Below are positions 50,886 through 57,992 of a stretch of 64,000 bases of DNA, piece by piece (the first letter of the stretch is position 1; every line of letters begins with the position of its first letter). Source of the DNA: a virus. The notes under the pieces were generated by a model. The model was given only the letters and a program-made list of their open reading frames with translations, was not told where the DNA came from and searched no databases. The stretch covers positions 45,725 through 109,724 of IMG/VR virus record IMGVR_UViG_3300017925_000001; one strand, 5' to 3'. The translations under genes and the position numbers were made by a program.

Positions 50886-51320
50886 TGCTGTGCCTGTCTG
50901 AGTCAACGCCGGTGATCAAGTCACCCTGTTCAGTCTCAGTAGTATCGTCGTGTGAGCACGGCACTGTATCTGCCCAACCTCTAGAAATCGGTAGGAGAGC
51001 CCTTGCGGGCTCCCCATCCTATGGCTAGCGCCCGCAGGCAGCTGCCATGACCATCGGCTTTTCAGTCGCGGTTGTTTGTTACGTGTCTAGAGTACGTGTG
51101 CCACGTCAGCACGACGCGCAAGTTGCAACAGCATACATGCCGTTCGAAGCCTGTTCATCCCCCAACACGGCTCACTATTCGGAAGCCGTCTTGGTGGAGA
51201 TGCCCGGAATCGAACCGGGGTGACGCCATGTTGATGCCAACCTTCTACGCGTGTTTCTCCGTATTGCTACGGAATACCTAGGGGCGCACGGCATTCGCTA
51301 TGCACCCTCCACCACCTAGC
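50886..51320 (-). ncRNA. ssrA: circularly permuted tmRNA gene
   Basis: Read on the - strand, the 3-prime acceptor piece comes first: T-arm CCCGGTTCGATTCCGGG (51203-51219), acceptor strand CATCTCC, A and CCA ending at 51192. A 29-nt spacer with a 6-bp hairpin (ACGGCT/AGCCGT) follows, then the 5-prime piece begins GGGGATGAACAGG with CTTCGAACGG. The acceptor halves pair over 7 bp with the G3-U70 wobble that AlaRS reads. Upstream and downstream strands form a long P2 helix (CATGT/ACATG, ATGC/GCAT, CGCG/CGCG). The tag ORF (51025-51069) and a P5-like stem with GCAA loop follow. Rescues stalled ribosomes in the host. Outer ends approximate. Confidence 0.82.
51025..51069 (-). other. proposed tmRNA tag reading frame
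   Basis: Starting at an Ala resume codon (GCG 51069) after AACAACC, the frame encodes ATEKPMVMAAACGR and ends at TAG. The internal MAAA resembles usual tag ends, but the peptide finishes CGR instead of the common ALAA/VAA that ClpXP recognises. The frame choice is inferred from position between the D-arm region and the P5-like stem. Confidence 0.45.
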
Positions 51321-51341
51321 CAAATGTGCGACTAGGGACAT

Positions 51342-51533
51342 TTATTCGTCCACCTCCACGATGTTTCCATCTACGTCTGTGGAAATTATGTCGTCATCTA
51401 TCCCACCGTTACGAGCGAATACGAGTTTGTCGTCTTCAATACGGAAAGTGATGAGTTGCCATTCGTCTTTGCCTTTGATATCCACGCTGACTATGACCTG
51501 CTCATCGTCATTTCCTGCTACGCGTAGCCTCAT
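51342..51533 (-). CDS. acidic beta-rich hypothetical protein
   Basis: 63 aa, with alternating beta strands (DEWQLITFRIEDDKLVFARN) and an acidic C-terminus. Not recognised. It is the gene immediately upstream of the tmRNA, with a short leader between them. Confidence 0.6.
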   Translation of the reverse strand: MRLRVAGNDDEQVIVSVDIKGKDEWQLITFRIEDDKLVFARNGGIDDDIISTDVDGNIVEVDE

Positions 51534-51553
51534 GCTTTTTCTCCTTTGGGTTG

Positions 51554-52501
51554 TTAAATCGAGATTGGTGTAGTCGGTGGCAAAATCTCTGACTTGACAG
51601 TTGCTGGTGTTTCCGCAACAGCTTCCTCAGACTCAGCCGCTTCAGCTGCAGCAACAGCTGCGCTGGAGTCGATGGCCACCTTGTTTTCGATGATGTCGAG
51701 GTACAGCTGGCCAAACTCGGCTTTGTTCTCAGGACTCATCATTGCGAACTTGTTGAAGCTCATCACGAATGAGGAGCCAGCAGTCGAGTTCACATTGTTG
51801 GATGTTATATCGAAACTGATGTCGAAAATATTCGGCAGCGGTTCCGGCGCGAGCTTCACAGTCCCCTCGGGCAATACGAAGCCTGGGATGTCAACGAAGC
51901 GGTTCTGCACCTTGTTGTAAGTGTAGCCACGCGTCTTGTTGATCTGGCGCACATTGGCGAAGATGTCCTGCATCAGGCCATACATCTGCTGTTCCATCGC
52001 ATCCTTGAACGGCTTGTAGCTCTTACCTTTGCAGTTCAAGTAATATGGGCGCTGCGTCTGACGGTCGGCCACCAGCAGGTTCCAATACGCTCCGCATGGC
52101 GGCAGATCATTCGGGTTCTTCGTCTTGCGCCACGTCTCCCAGTTGATATCTCCCTTTGGGCACGTCTTGCAGAACGGCACCGGGGGCTCCAGAGCACGCG
52201 GGTGCGGTTGAATGCCATCGAGCGAGAAGCACTTCTTGTTGTCCTTGCAGAACACGTTCTTGTCTTTGAACCACTCGCGCTGCTCCTGCGGAACAGCGAG
52301 CAGGACCACGCGGATCACGCGTCCCAGGTGCTGGTTAGTCGAAACGATACGGAAGTCTCCGTACACCACGTTCTCAGCTCGTGAAGACTTCTGCACCAGC
52401 TCGATCATCATGGGGCGGGCTCTGAAGATGCCTGCTCCGAATCCAACACCACCTTGCGCCAGCGCTTGATTGCCGCTGATTTGTACCAATTCCTCACTCA
52501 T
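51554..52501 (-). CDS. conserved phage protein, possible ssDNA-binding
   Basis: 315 aa from ATG 52501. Matches a common phage family I know by its order of segments: FRARPMMIELVQKSSRAENV, CFSLDGIQPHPRALEPPVPF, CKTCPKGDINWETWR, DLPPCGAYWNLLVADRQTQ, YYLNCKGKSYKPFKDAM, and an Ala/Glu-rich acidic tail like that of ssDNA-binding proteins. Four conserved Cys suggest a zinc site. Proposed to coat or process single-stranded DNA; not proven. Confidence 0.6.
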   Translation of the reverse strand: MSEELVQISGNQALAQGGVGFGAGIFRARPMMIELVQKSSRAENVVYGDFRIVSTNQHLGRVIRVVLLAVPQEQREWFKDKNVFCKDNKKCFSLDGIQPHPRALEPPVPFCKTCPKGDINWETWRKTKNPNDLPPCGAYWNLLVADRQTQRPYYLNCKGKSYKPFKDAMEQQMYGLMQDIFANVRQINKTRGYTYNKVQNRFVDIPGFVLPEGTVKLAPEPLPNIFDISFDITSNNVNSTAGSSFVMSFNKFAMMSPENKAEFGQLYLDIIENKVAIDSSAAVAAAEAAESEEAVAETPATVKSEILPPTTPISI

Positions 52502-52676
52502 CTTTGTCAGCTCCTTGTGATTTGTCAACTCCGGTTGGCATCTCCGCGAGCACGCCCTGCCCATCAGGCAGTTTGGCACTCACATAGATGTAGGGTGAAT
52601 TCTTGATCTTTACGAACAGGATATCGGACTTCTGATCCAACTCCAAGAGGGTGTGGATGACCTCAGCTACCATCAT
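52494..52676 (-). CDS. small hypothetical protein
   Basis: 60 aa beginning after AAGGAGGCTTTTGC, overlapping the HNH gene stop and the ssDNA-binding-like gene. Beta-type (SDILFVKIKNSPYIYVSAKL). Not recognised. Confidence 0.55.
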   Translation of the reverse strand: MMVAEVIHTLLELDQKSDILFVKIKNSPYIYVSAKLPDGQGVLAEMPTGVDKSQGADKDE

Positions 52677-53152
52677 GCAAAAGCCTCCTTGCGTGCAGCC
52701 AAGGCAGCTTTCTTAGAGGTGAAGTATCCTAAATAAATTTTGTGTTGGGGCCGTGCTGGATCAGGCACAGTAGCACGGTAAAGTTTTCTCTGTTTATCAA
52801 AGAATACACCATCTCCACGTTGACCTCTTCGAGCAATGTCTGCTGCATGCTCTTTGGTTGATACGCGTACAAGACGACATGCTCGATTATCACTCTTGAT
52901 GCCTTTGTGATTAACCTCGCGTAAACCTAAAGGATTGGGAATAAATGCTGTGGCTACTAACAAGTGTATTTTTTTTGTGTACTTTTTTGTGTGCCTCACT
53001 AGTGTGACTTTAGCATATCCCCAACCATCCAGAGAAGAGCGTAATATTCTTCCAACTAGTGCTCCTGCACTTTTCTTGATACGCTTCACTCTACCAAGAT
53101 TGCTTACAGCATAAGCATCGAAGTCTTCAATGACTTTCCAGACTTCTTTCAT
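52673..53152 (-). CDS. NUMOD4-HNH-AP2 homing endonuclease
   Basis: 159 aa. NUMOD4-like VWKVIEDFDAYAVSNLGRVK, HNH core IPNPLGLREVNHKGI then CRLVRVSTKEHAA, and a C-terminal AP2-like GVFFDKQRKLYRATVPD, LGYFTSKKAALAARKEA. Similar to 34817 and to the truncated gene at 62162. Free-standing mobile gene inserted between the nuclease and a small gene. Confidence 0.85.
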   Translation of the reverse strand: MKEVWKVIEDFDAYAVSNLGRVKRIKKSAGALVGRILRSSLDGWGYAKVTLVRHTKKYTKKIHLLVATAFIPNPLGLREVNHKGIKSDNRACRLVRVSTKEHAADIARRGQRGDGVFFDKQRKLYRATVPDPARPQHKIYLGYFTSKKAALAARKEAFA

Positions 53153-54351
53153 GTTTCCTCCATCGGAATTTTTCTTAGCTTCAAAGCTTCTCTGTTGGCT
53201 TTGGCTTCCATTTTAATTCTCTCCTTCTCGGCAGCGCGCTCCAGCTTCAGCTTGGCTTTCTCAGCTTCGCGCTCCACCTTCGCACGCATCTTCTCGATCT
53301 CTTTCTGCTCGGCCCGTTGTTTCTTCTTGGACTCGCGTATGAGTGCCTTCCATTCCTTCATGCGCTCATCCACAGATTTCACCAACTTGGTGAGCCTGAG
53401 GCATGCGAGGAATCCGGCGAAGTCTTCAGCATAGGTCTCGGGGCCCAGGTACCAGGGCTCGAATTTCCCAGCTTCCTCTTCGTTCTTACCCAGACGCAGA
53501 ATCCAACGATCATCTATTGGAATCGAAAATTCCTCAACTTCAGCACCTTGATACGCGGCGGTCTGGAAGAGGTACTCGATGTACAAATAGTTGCTGGATT
53601 TCCAGTCGATCAACGACCTGTGATTCTTGAAAGGCTTCGCGCAGCAGCTAGGATCTGAGCAAGAATCGCAAATTGCAAGTCCGTCCAAGGTGCCTGCGTA
53701 TTCGTATTCCTTGCTATAGATCTTCGTTTCAGTCTTGATCCAGCGCACGTTGTGACGACTCATCCAGTCGAATGCCGCAACAGCGCAAGCACAAGCTTTC
53801 ACGTCCTCGGGCATGTTCTTCAGCACACGTACAATATGTTCAGGGTCATGATCCAGCGCGTGTTGAATCGACTCTTCGAGGCACTTATGGGCAAGATGGC
53901 CAATGTCCCCAGCTTCTACTAGGATCTCTTTATGCGCGTTTTTGGCTTCCATCACCAGCTTGGTAAACTCAGCCAAACTGATTGTAGCGAGCATCAGTGG
54001 ATCAGTAGTTGATAGAGGAATCGTGCGTATGATTTTCTCCGCGCACTTCTTTGCTGCCCACGGGGTAAGCGCCACTGAGCGATCAATGATGTGGACTGTG
54101 TTGGTGACCCCTAGTTGCTCGACAAGATTGCCAAGCTCCATGACTCGGTAGTACTTGTGATCCGAGACATTGAATCTCAGCTCGACTGTCTTGTTGTAGA
54201 ACCAATATGACTCTGTGAGCGTGGAGAACTTCTCCATGAACGCTCCGAATGCGTTTGGCGCATTCGACATGAGCAGGTTGGCCTGGGGAGTGTCACCATC
54301 ACACTCGGGACAGCCGCCAAACCTGCCCAGGAAATCTTGCATCGTTCCCAC
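53149..54351 (-). CDS. RecB/Cas4-type PD-(D/E)XK exonuclease
   Basis: 400 aa. The nuclease core is near YEYAGTLDGLAICD (Asp) and SLIDWKSSNYLYIEYLFQTA (D-x-K then Q-x3-Y), the order of Cas4/RecB-type enzymes; CDSCSDPSCCAKP may bind an Fe-S cluster or zinc. An N-terminal CPECDGD is another half-motif. The last 90 residues are a charged coiled coil. Acts on DNA ends in phage recombination or host-DNA degradation. Start GTG 54351 or ATG 54342. Confidence 0.8.
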   Translation of the reverse strand: MGTMQDFLGRFGGCPECDGDTPQANLLMSNAPNAFGAFMEKFSTLTESYWFYNKTVELRFNVSDHKYYRVMELGNLVEQLGVTNTVHIIDRSVALTPWAAKKCAEKIIRTIPLSTTDPLMLATISLAEFTKLVMEAKNAHKEILVEAGDIGHLAHKCLEESIQHALDHDPEHIVRVLKNMPEDVKACACAVAAFDWMSRHNVRWIKTETKIYSKEYEYAGTLDGLAICDSCSDPSCCAKPFKNHRSLIDWKSSNYLYIEYLFQTAAYQGAEVEEFSIPIDDRWILRLGKNEEEAGKFEPWYLGPETYAEDFAGFLACLRLTKLVKSVDERMKEWKALIRESKKKQRAEQKEIEKMRAKVEREAEKAKLKLERAAEKERIKMEAKANREALKLRKIPMEET

Positions 54352-54569
54352 TATAAACCCCGCTCCTTCCAGACGTTCAACCAGTATTGATTGTCCATCG
54401 TTCCATGCGTGTCCACCTGCTGCTTGGCTGCAACGTCAGCAGGTTCGTAGTCGGGTGATAGGCTGTAACGCTGCGTGGCCAAGAAGGGCTTATCATCCTC
54501 AGCGAACATTGTCTGAGGCAAGCGTTCAAGTGAGGCAGCTTCCTGCTCGTTTCGATGTGGATAGTTCAC
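54351..54569 (-). CDS. hypothetical protein
   Basis: 72 aa from GTG 54569 overlapping the upstream stop (GTGA). Contains PADVAAKQQVDTHG and aromatic C-terminus. Not recognised; between two nucleic-acid enzymes. Confidence 0.55.
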   Translation of the reverse strand: MNYPHRNEQEAASLERLPQTMFAEDDKPFLATQRYSLSPDYEPADVAAKQQVDTHGTMDNQYWLNVWKERGL

Positions 54570-54835
54570 AGGGCCTCCCTGGCTTCTACAGTGGTTTCTC
54601 GCCGGATGATGTTGTTACCTAGCTTACTGCCTCGGGTGAGCGTTTCGCCAGGGAGAAGTTCGATGGGTATGTCCACACCACCCATCTTTGTATTCATGAA
54701 GACACGTTCTCGGGCGTCAAGTATTGCGCGCAGCTCCACTGCATCATGATCCAATGAGTGAATAGCTGTGCCGAAGAATTCTCCGACACGTTCCCCGACA
54801 TCAGCATTGTCTACGGCCTTTGGGTCCATTCTCAT
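54566..54835 (-). CDS. hypothetical protein
   Basis: 89 aa starting after GGAGAAAAAGCT, with ERVGEFFGTAIHSLDHDAVE and a beta-type C-terminus. Not recognised; it overlaps the ParB-like gene. Confidence 0.55.
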   Translation of the reverse strand: MRMDPKAVDNADVGERVGEFFGTAIHSLDHDAVELRAILDARERVFMNTKMGGVDIPIELLPGETLTRGSKLGNNIIRRETTVEAREAL

Positions 54836-56151
54836 AGCTTTTTCTCCTTGGCTTTTTCAGCGGCTTCGGCTTTGCGCTTTGCAACTTCACGCTTGGCCAT
54901 GGTCTTGAACTCGGCTTTCGCCGTGGGCAATGGAGCGAATTGTGGGGCAACCCAGTCATTATAGTGATCAGCCACAGCGACTGAAGCTTTGCGTAGACGT
55001 AAGCGATCTGTAGGCGTCAAAGCTTTTAGCTTTGCCAGGGCCTTGACTTGTTCACGCTCATCGTCACGCTCGCTAACTCTCCGTGTCCATTTGGAGAGCA
55101 ATGCTTCCACATCCCGGCGTATGGGGAGGTAAGCGTCGATTACTCGTTGCTCAGCTTCCCAAGCTTTCTTGCGCGCAATCGTCTCGTCCAGTTCCTTCAT
55201 ACGCTTCTTATTGAGCGCTTCTTTATCTTTTGCGCGTTGATCGTTCTCCTTGAGCTTTGCAGCCAAGGCATCAGCCCGGTCTTCTTGTTCCTTGCGCTTG
55301 GCGTCAGCAAGCTTCTGCAGTGTAGCCTTGCGCTGTGCCTCAGCAGCCTCTTCATCAGCCTTGGCTTTCGCCTTCAGAGCGCGCTGTTCTTCGTTGTAAG
55401 CTGTGATCTCTGCCGCAGTCTTGTCCCGGCGCGCTTGTACTTTCTCCACACGCTCTTTGATCTCCGAGATCATGGGGATGATCGCACGAATGGGAAGATC
55501 CTTAACGTTGATTGGAATACGCTTCTCTTCAAGCTCGAAGATCCCGAGTGCAGCCACCACGGAATTCTGTGCTCGACCCTGCTCACTATCTTTTCTCCCT
55601 TTGATGTAAATACCACCAAGAAATCGAGCTAAAGTATCAGCGGTATATTCTACTTGTCCCTCGGAGGGACAAGTCGGCTTTTTCCCCGGTACAAAGCTGG
55701 GAGCATAGCGAATGTTGTTTGGATTTGTCCTTTCCGGCGCAGGGATTTCTATCTTTCCCTCGGCCAATGCTCGGACTGCAGCGCTGACCGCTTCCTTGAC
55801 TACGGGGAGATCCCCGCGCAAGTTCTCACGCGTCATGCGCATGAGCATCTCACCATCTGTGAAGTCTTCCAGGGCTACAGGGATCGCTTTCAGCCCTGCA
55901 GACTTCGCAGCTGCCAGGGCATCCCCTGTATCAATGGACTTCGCAGCGTCTGCTCTGTGATGTCCGAAAGCCAGTTGCACGGTGCCATCCGGCATTTTGC
56001 GACCATACACACCGATCCAGAATTCCTTGGTGGCAACGATGGACTCGGCCAGGGCTTCAACGCGCTCCGGGTCGATAGGGTTTAACTTCCTATCGCGCCA
56101 CGGATTGTCCCTGAGCTTGCTCAGCGGAATCATCTCAATGGTAGGTATCAA
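54832..56151 (-). CDS. ParB/Srx-fold protein with coiled-coil
   Basis: 439 aa from TTG 56151 (AAGGAGAACGC upstream). The N-terminal ParB/Srx domain has MIPLSKLRDNPW, LAFGHHRADAAK (the G-x-x-R nucleotide contact) and MTRENLRGDLPVVKEAV (ParB box III-like E-N-x-R). A long charged coiled coil (residues about 230-350) and a helical C-terminus follow. May bind DNA or regulate a nuclease, using CTP or ATP; segregation is unlikely in a virulent phage. Exact role unknown. Confidence 0.75.
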   Translation of the reverse strand: MIPTIEMIPLSKLRDNPWRDRKLNPIDPERVEALAESIVATKEFWIGVYGRKMPDGTVQLAFGHHRADAAKSIDTGDALAAAKSAGLKAIPVALEDFTDGEMLMRMTRENLRGDLPVVKEAVSAAVRALAEGKIEIPAPERTNPNNIRYAPSFVPGKKPTCPSEGQVEYTADTLARFLGGIYIKGRKDSEQGRAQNSVVAALGIFELEEKRIPINVKDLPIRAIIPMISEIKERVEKVQARRDKTAAEITAYNEEQRALKAKAKADEEAAEAQRKATLQKLADAKRKEQEDRADALAAKLKENDQRAKDKEALNKKRMKELDETIARKKAWEAEQRVIDAYLPIRRDVEALLSKWTRRVSERDDEREQVKALAKLKALTPTDRLRLRKASVAVADHYNDWVAPQFAPLPTAKAEFKTMAKREVAKRKAEAAEKAKEKKL

Positions 56152-56438
56152 GCGTTCTCCTTCTTGTCCAGACGCATGACTCTGTGTCGGACGATAGTCT
56201 TGGCTTGCTCAACGAGGAAGGCAAGGGGTTGCCCTTCGGCCCATGCGGGTCTCACATTTGGGGGTGTAAGGCATCCCTTCTCAACGATTTGCGCCCACGT
56301 ATTGCCTACGCCAATCTTGGCCGTCTGCACCTTGAACTCTATGCCGTCCGAGGTGATGGTCATGACAACCGGCAGCTCGACTCCGTACACTTTGATGAGT
56401 CTGCGGATCTTCTGGCCCTCGCGTAAGGTTGCGCTCAT
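56148..56438 (-). CDS. hypothetical protein
   Basis: 96 aa, the first gene downstream of the promoter at 56459, with AATGGAGAATCGAC as ribosome site. Beta-type start (RRLIKVYGVELPVVMTI). Stop overlaps the ParB-like start (TTGA). Not recognised. Confidence 0.6.
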   Translation of the reverse strand: MSATLREGQKIRRLIKVYGVELPVVMTITSDGIEFKVQTAKIGVGNTWAQIVEKGCLTPPNVRPAWAEGQPLAFLVEQAKTIVRHRVMRLDKKENA

Positions 56439-56458
56439 GTCGATTCTCCATTCTATAC

Positions 56459-56488
56459 ATTATACAGCAGTTGTGGGCACTTTGTCAA
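56459..56488 (-). promoter_or_regulatory. consensus sigma-70-type promoter
   Basis: On the - strand TTGACA (56488-56483) and TATAAT (56464-56459), both perfect, with an 18-bp spacer. It sits at the end of the HNH gene and drives the 96-aa, ParB-like and nuclease genes. Same architecture as the + strand promoter at 28659. Confidence 0.85.
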
Positions 56489-56825
56489 GAGGGCTTGGCG
56501 GGAGTGCCGTCTCTCCGTAGAAGCGGAAGGGCCCACCAATACGATTTTGGATGCGCGCCCGCCAGTGTTCCACTGTCTTGTTGCCTTTGAAATTGTTGCA
56601 AGTTCTGCAAGCAGGTATCATATTGACAGTACTGCTTGGCGGGAAGCCAGGAAATATTCCGCATTCTTTCAGGTACTCGCGCAATTCAGTTGGAGGATTG
56701 AGCGGAATGAAATGATCCACGTTGTCAGCGGGCTCTCCACAATACCAGCAGAGTCCATCTGTCTTCGCAAAAACCCGCGCCTTTTTGCTCGCAGTTATGT
56801 GATAGCACTTCCGTGGTTTACTCAT
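56460..56825 (-). CDS. HNH endonuclease
   Basis: 121 aa from ATG 56825. LCWYCGEPADNVDHFIPL contains the first Cys pair and the DH of the HNH core; VNMIPACRTCNNFKGNK has the Asn and the second Cys pair. A basic N-terminus and C-terminus suggest DNA binding. Probably free-standing; a host-DNA-degrading or mobile role is open. Confidence 0.78.
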   Translation of the reverse strand: MSKPRKCYHITASKKARVFAKTDGLCWYCGEPADNVDHFIPLNPPTELREYLKECGIFPGFPPSSTVNMIPACRTCNNFKGNKTVEHWRARIQNRIGGPFRFYGETALPPSPLDKVPTTAV

Positions 56826-57012
56826 CGTCTTCGTCCTTTTCCTCATCGGGCGTGTCGTCCGTGGCATCTATAGCACCACAGTTGTCACATTCCCAGACGT
56901 ACCCATAACCTTCGGGATCAGGTATGCCAATCATCGAGGTAGAATTGCAACTGGGGCAAAAACGTCGTTCTTCTTTTCCCCAATCCTCGGCGGTCTTGTC
57001 AGCTTCATTCAT
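56818..57012 (-). CDS. small acidic zinc-ribbon protein
   Basis: 64 aa from ATG 57012. Zinc ribbon FCPSCNSTSMIG then WECDNCGAID, with a very acidic C-terminus. Such small zinc ribbons may interact with RNA polymerase or nucleic acids. Not recognised. Confidence 0.65.
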   Translation of the reverse strand: MNEADKTAEDWGKEERRFCPSCNSTSMIGIPDPEGYGYVWECDNCGAIDATDDTPDEEKDEDDE

Positions 57013-57196
57013 CGAAACCCTCCAAATCTTCAATTCTCTGATAATCGCTTCTGCGATCAGTCAGGTCCACCACGGGTTCCTCCTGGGGCTCAGGGCTCTT
57101 CGTGGGGATCGCTTGGGCCGCACGGCGTACCCAGCGCTCTGTTTCAGGGGTGCGCAGAACAAGCTGCCCATCGACCAAGACGTAGCGGCTACTCAT
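57005..57196 (-). CDS. small hypothetical protein
   Basis: 63 aa, with ETERWVRRAAQAIPTKSPEP and an acidic tail. Overlaps both neighbours. Not recognised. Confidence 0.55.
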   Translation of the reverse strand: MSSRYVLVDGQLVLRTPETERWVRRAAQAIPTKSPEPQEEPVVDLTDRRSDYQRIEDLEGFDE

Positions 57197-57482
57197 TGGG
57201 GATCTCCACTTGCACTACATTTGATGGTTGACTCATGACCTTCTCCTCATCGGTCATAGTGACGTAGTAACAATAGGTCTTCCCATTCTTCACGGTCGTG
57301 TCCACCCACTCAACAGTAGTGTTGGATACTTGAGCGCGCTTTACATACGCACCTGTGCATCCAATCTGCCGGTAGATGCTTTGCCACTTCGCTTGCGTGG
57401 GACTCAGCTGCCAAGTGAGAGTGACTGTGTGAGCGTAGGCAAATGAACAGAGAAGCAGAAGCGCAATTAAATGTTTTCGCAT
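57189..57482 (-). CDS. exported fibronectin-III-like protein
   Basis: 97 aa with signal peptide (MRKHLIALLLLCSFAYA, residues 1-17). HTVTLTWQLSPTQ then YCYYVTMTD and PSNVVQVEIP fit one small FN3 domain. It would be exported to the periplasm or surface; role unknown. Confidence 0.7.
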   Translation of the reverse strand: MRKHLIALLLLCSFAYAHTVTLTWQLSPTQAKWQSIYRQIGCTGAYVKRAQVSNTTVEWVDTTVKNGKTYCYYVTMTDEEKVMSQPSNVVQVEIPNE

Positions 57483-57485
57483 TGT

Positions 57486-57665
57486 TCACCTTTCTGACTT
57501 CAACAGGTTTGGTCCTAGATCAAGAAGTGTGTTGTGATATCGTCTGTACTCATCACGCAAAGCACTGTATTTGTAGGCAATGTCTTCGCAGTAATTGAGC
57601 GCTAGTGTCCGATCACCATCAAAGCGGGCTAGAATCGCCAACAATGTTGGGCTAAGGTTAGGCAT
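57486..57665 (-). CDS. small helical hypothetical protein
   Basis: 59 aa from ATG 57665, helical (LARFDGDRTLALNYCEDIAY). Not recognised. Its start overlaps the upstream zinc protein's stop. Confidence 0.55.
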   Translation of the reverse strand: MPNLSPTLLAILARFDGDRTLALNYCEDIAYKYSALRDEYRRYHNTLLDLGPNLLKSER

Positions 57666-57804
57666 CGTCTTCCTCCTTTTCAGGGGGAGGCTCTTCACAG
57701 TGAGGACAGTTATCCCCGCTATCAGTGTAGAACCTCCCATGGACTGGGCAGGTGCGCGACATGTAACCGTGTTGCTCTGCCCATTCTTCTCGGGATATGC
57801 TCAC
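57658..57804 (-). CDS. 48-aa zinc-finger-like protein
   Basis: Starts at GTG 57804 overlapping the upstream stop (GTGA). CPVH and CPHC make a single zinc-binding site, with an acidic tail. Not recognised; another of the many tiny zinc proteins in this operon. Confidence 0.55.
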   Translation of the reverse strand: MSISREEWAEQHGYMSRTCPVHGRFYTDSGDNCPHCEEPPPEKEEDDA

Positions 57805-57992
57805 CGGACTTTCTCCCAGTGCCCAATACCCGGCACTTCTTCACCGCCCATAGTGCTAGGTTCTAGTGTCCAGACCCACTTCTGTTTCTTGCGCCCTAGC
57901 TTCTTTGCAATCATCCATTCCTTGTGGGCTTGATAGTTCTTGTCATTGTTCTCCTTGCGACCACGACCACGCTTGACTTGTTCAGTTGCCAT
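57801..57992 (-). CDS. small basic hypothetical protein
   Basis: 63 aa from ATG 57992, overlapping the RtcB stop. Basic N-terminus (QVKRGRGRKENND) and aromatic core (KKQKWVWTLEPSTM). Could bind nucleic acid. Not recognised. Confidence 0.6.
   Translation of the reverse strand: MATEQVKRGRGRKENNDKNYQAHKEWMIAKKLGRKKQKWVWTLEPSTMGGEEVPGIGHWEKVR

Noticed and set aside
51192-51220. Attachment site made of a host tRNA or tmRNA 3-prime end
   Set aside because: No integrase or lysogeny gene is visible, and the flanking sequence completes a tmRNA fold; an attP role is not needed.
51192-51320. A long tRNA with an unusual variable region
   Set aside because: T-arm and CCA are present but the upstream part has no matching 7-bp acceptor strand or anticodon arm. 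The matching acceptor strand lies downstream at 51156-51162, which fits a permuted tmRNA.
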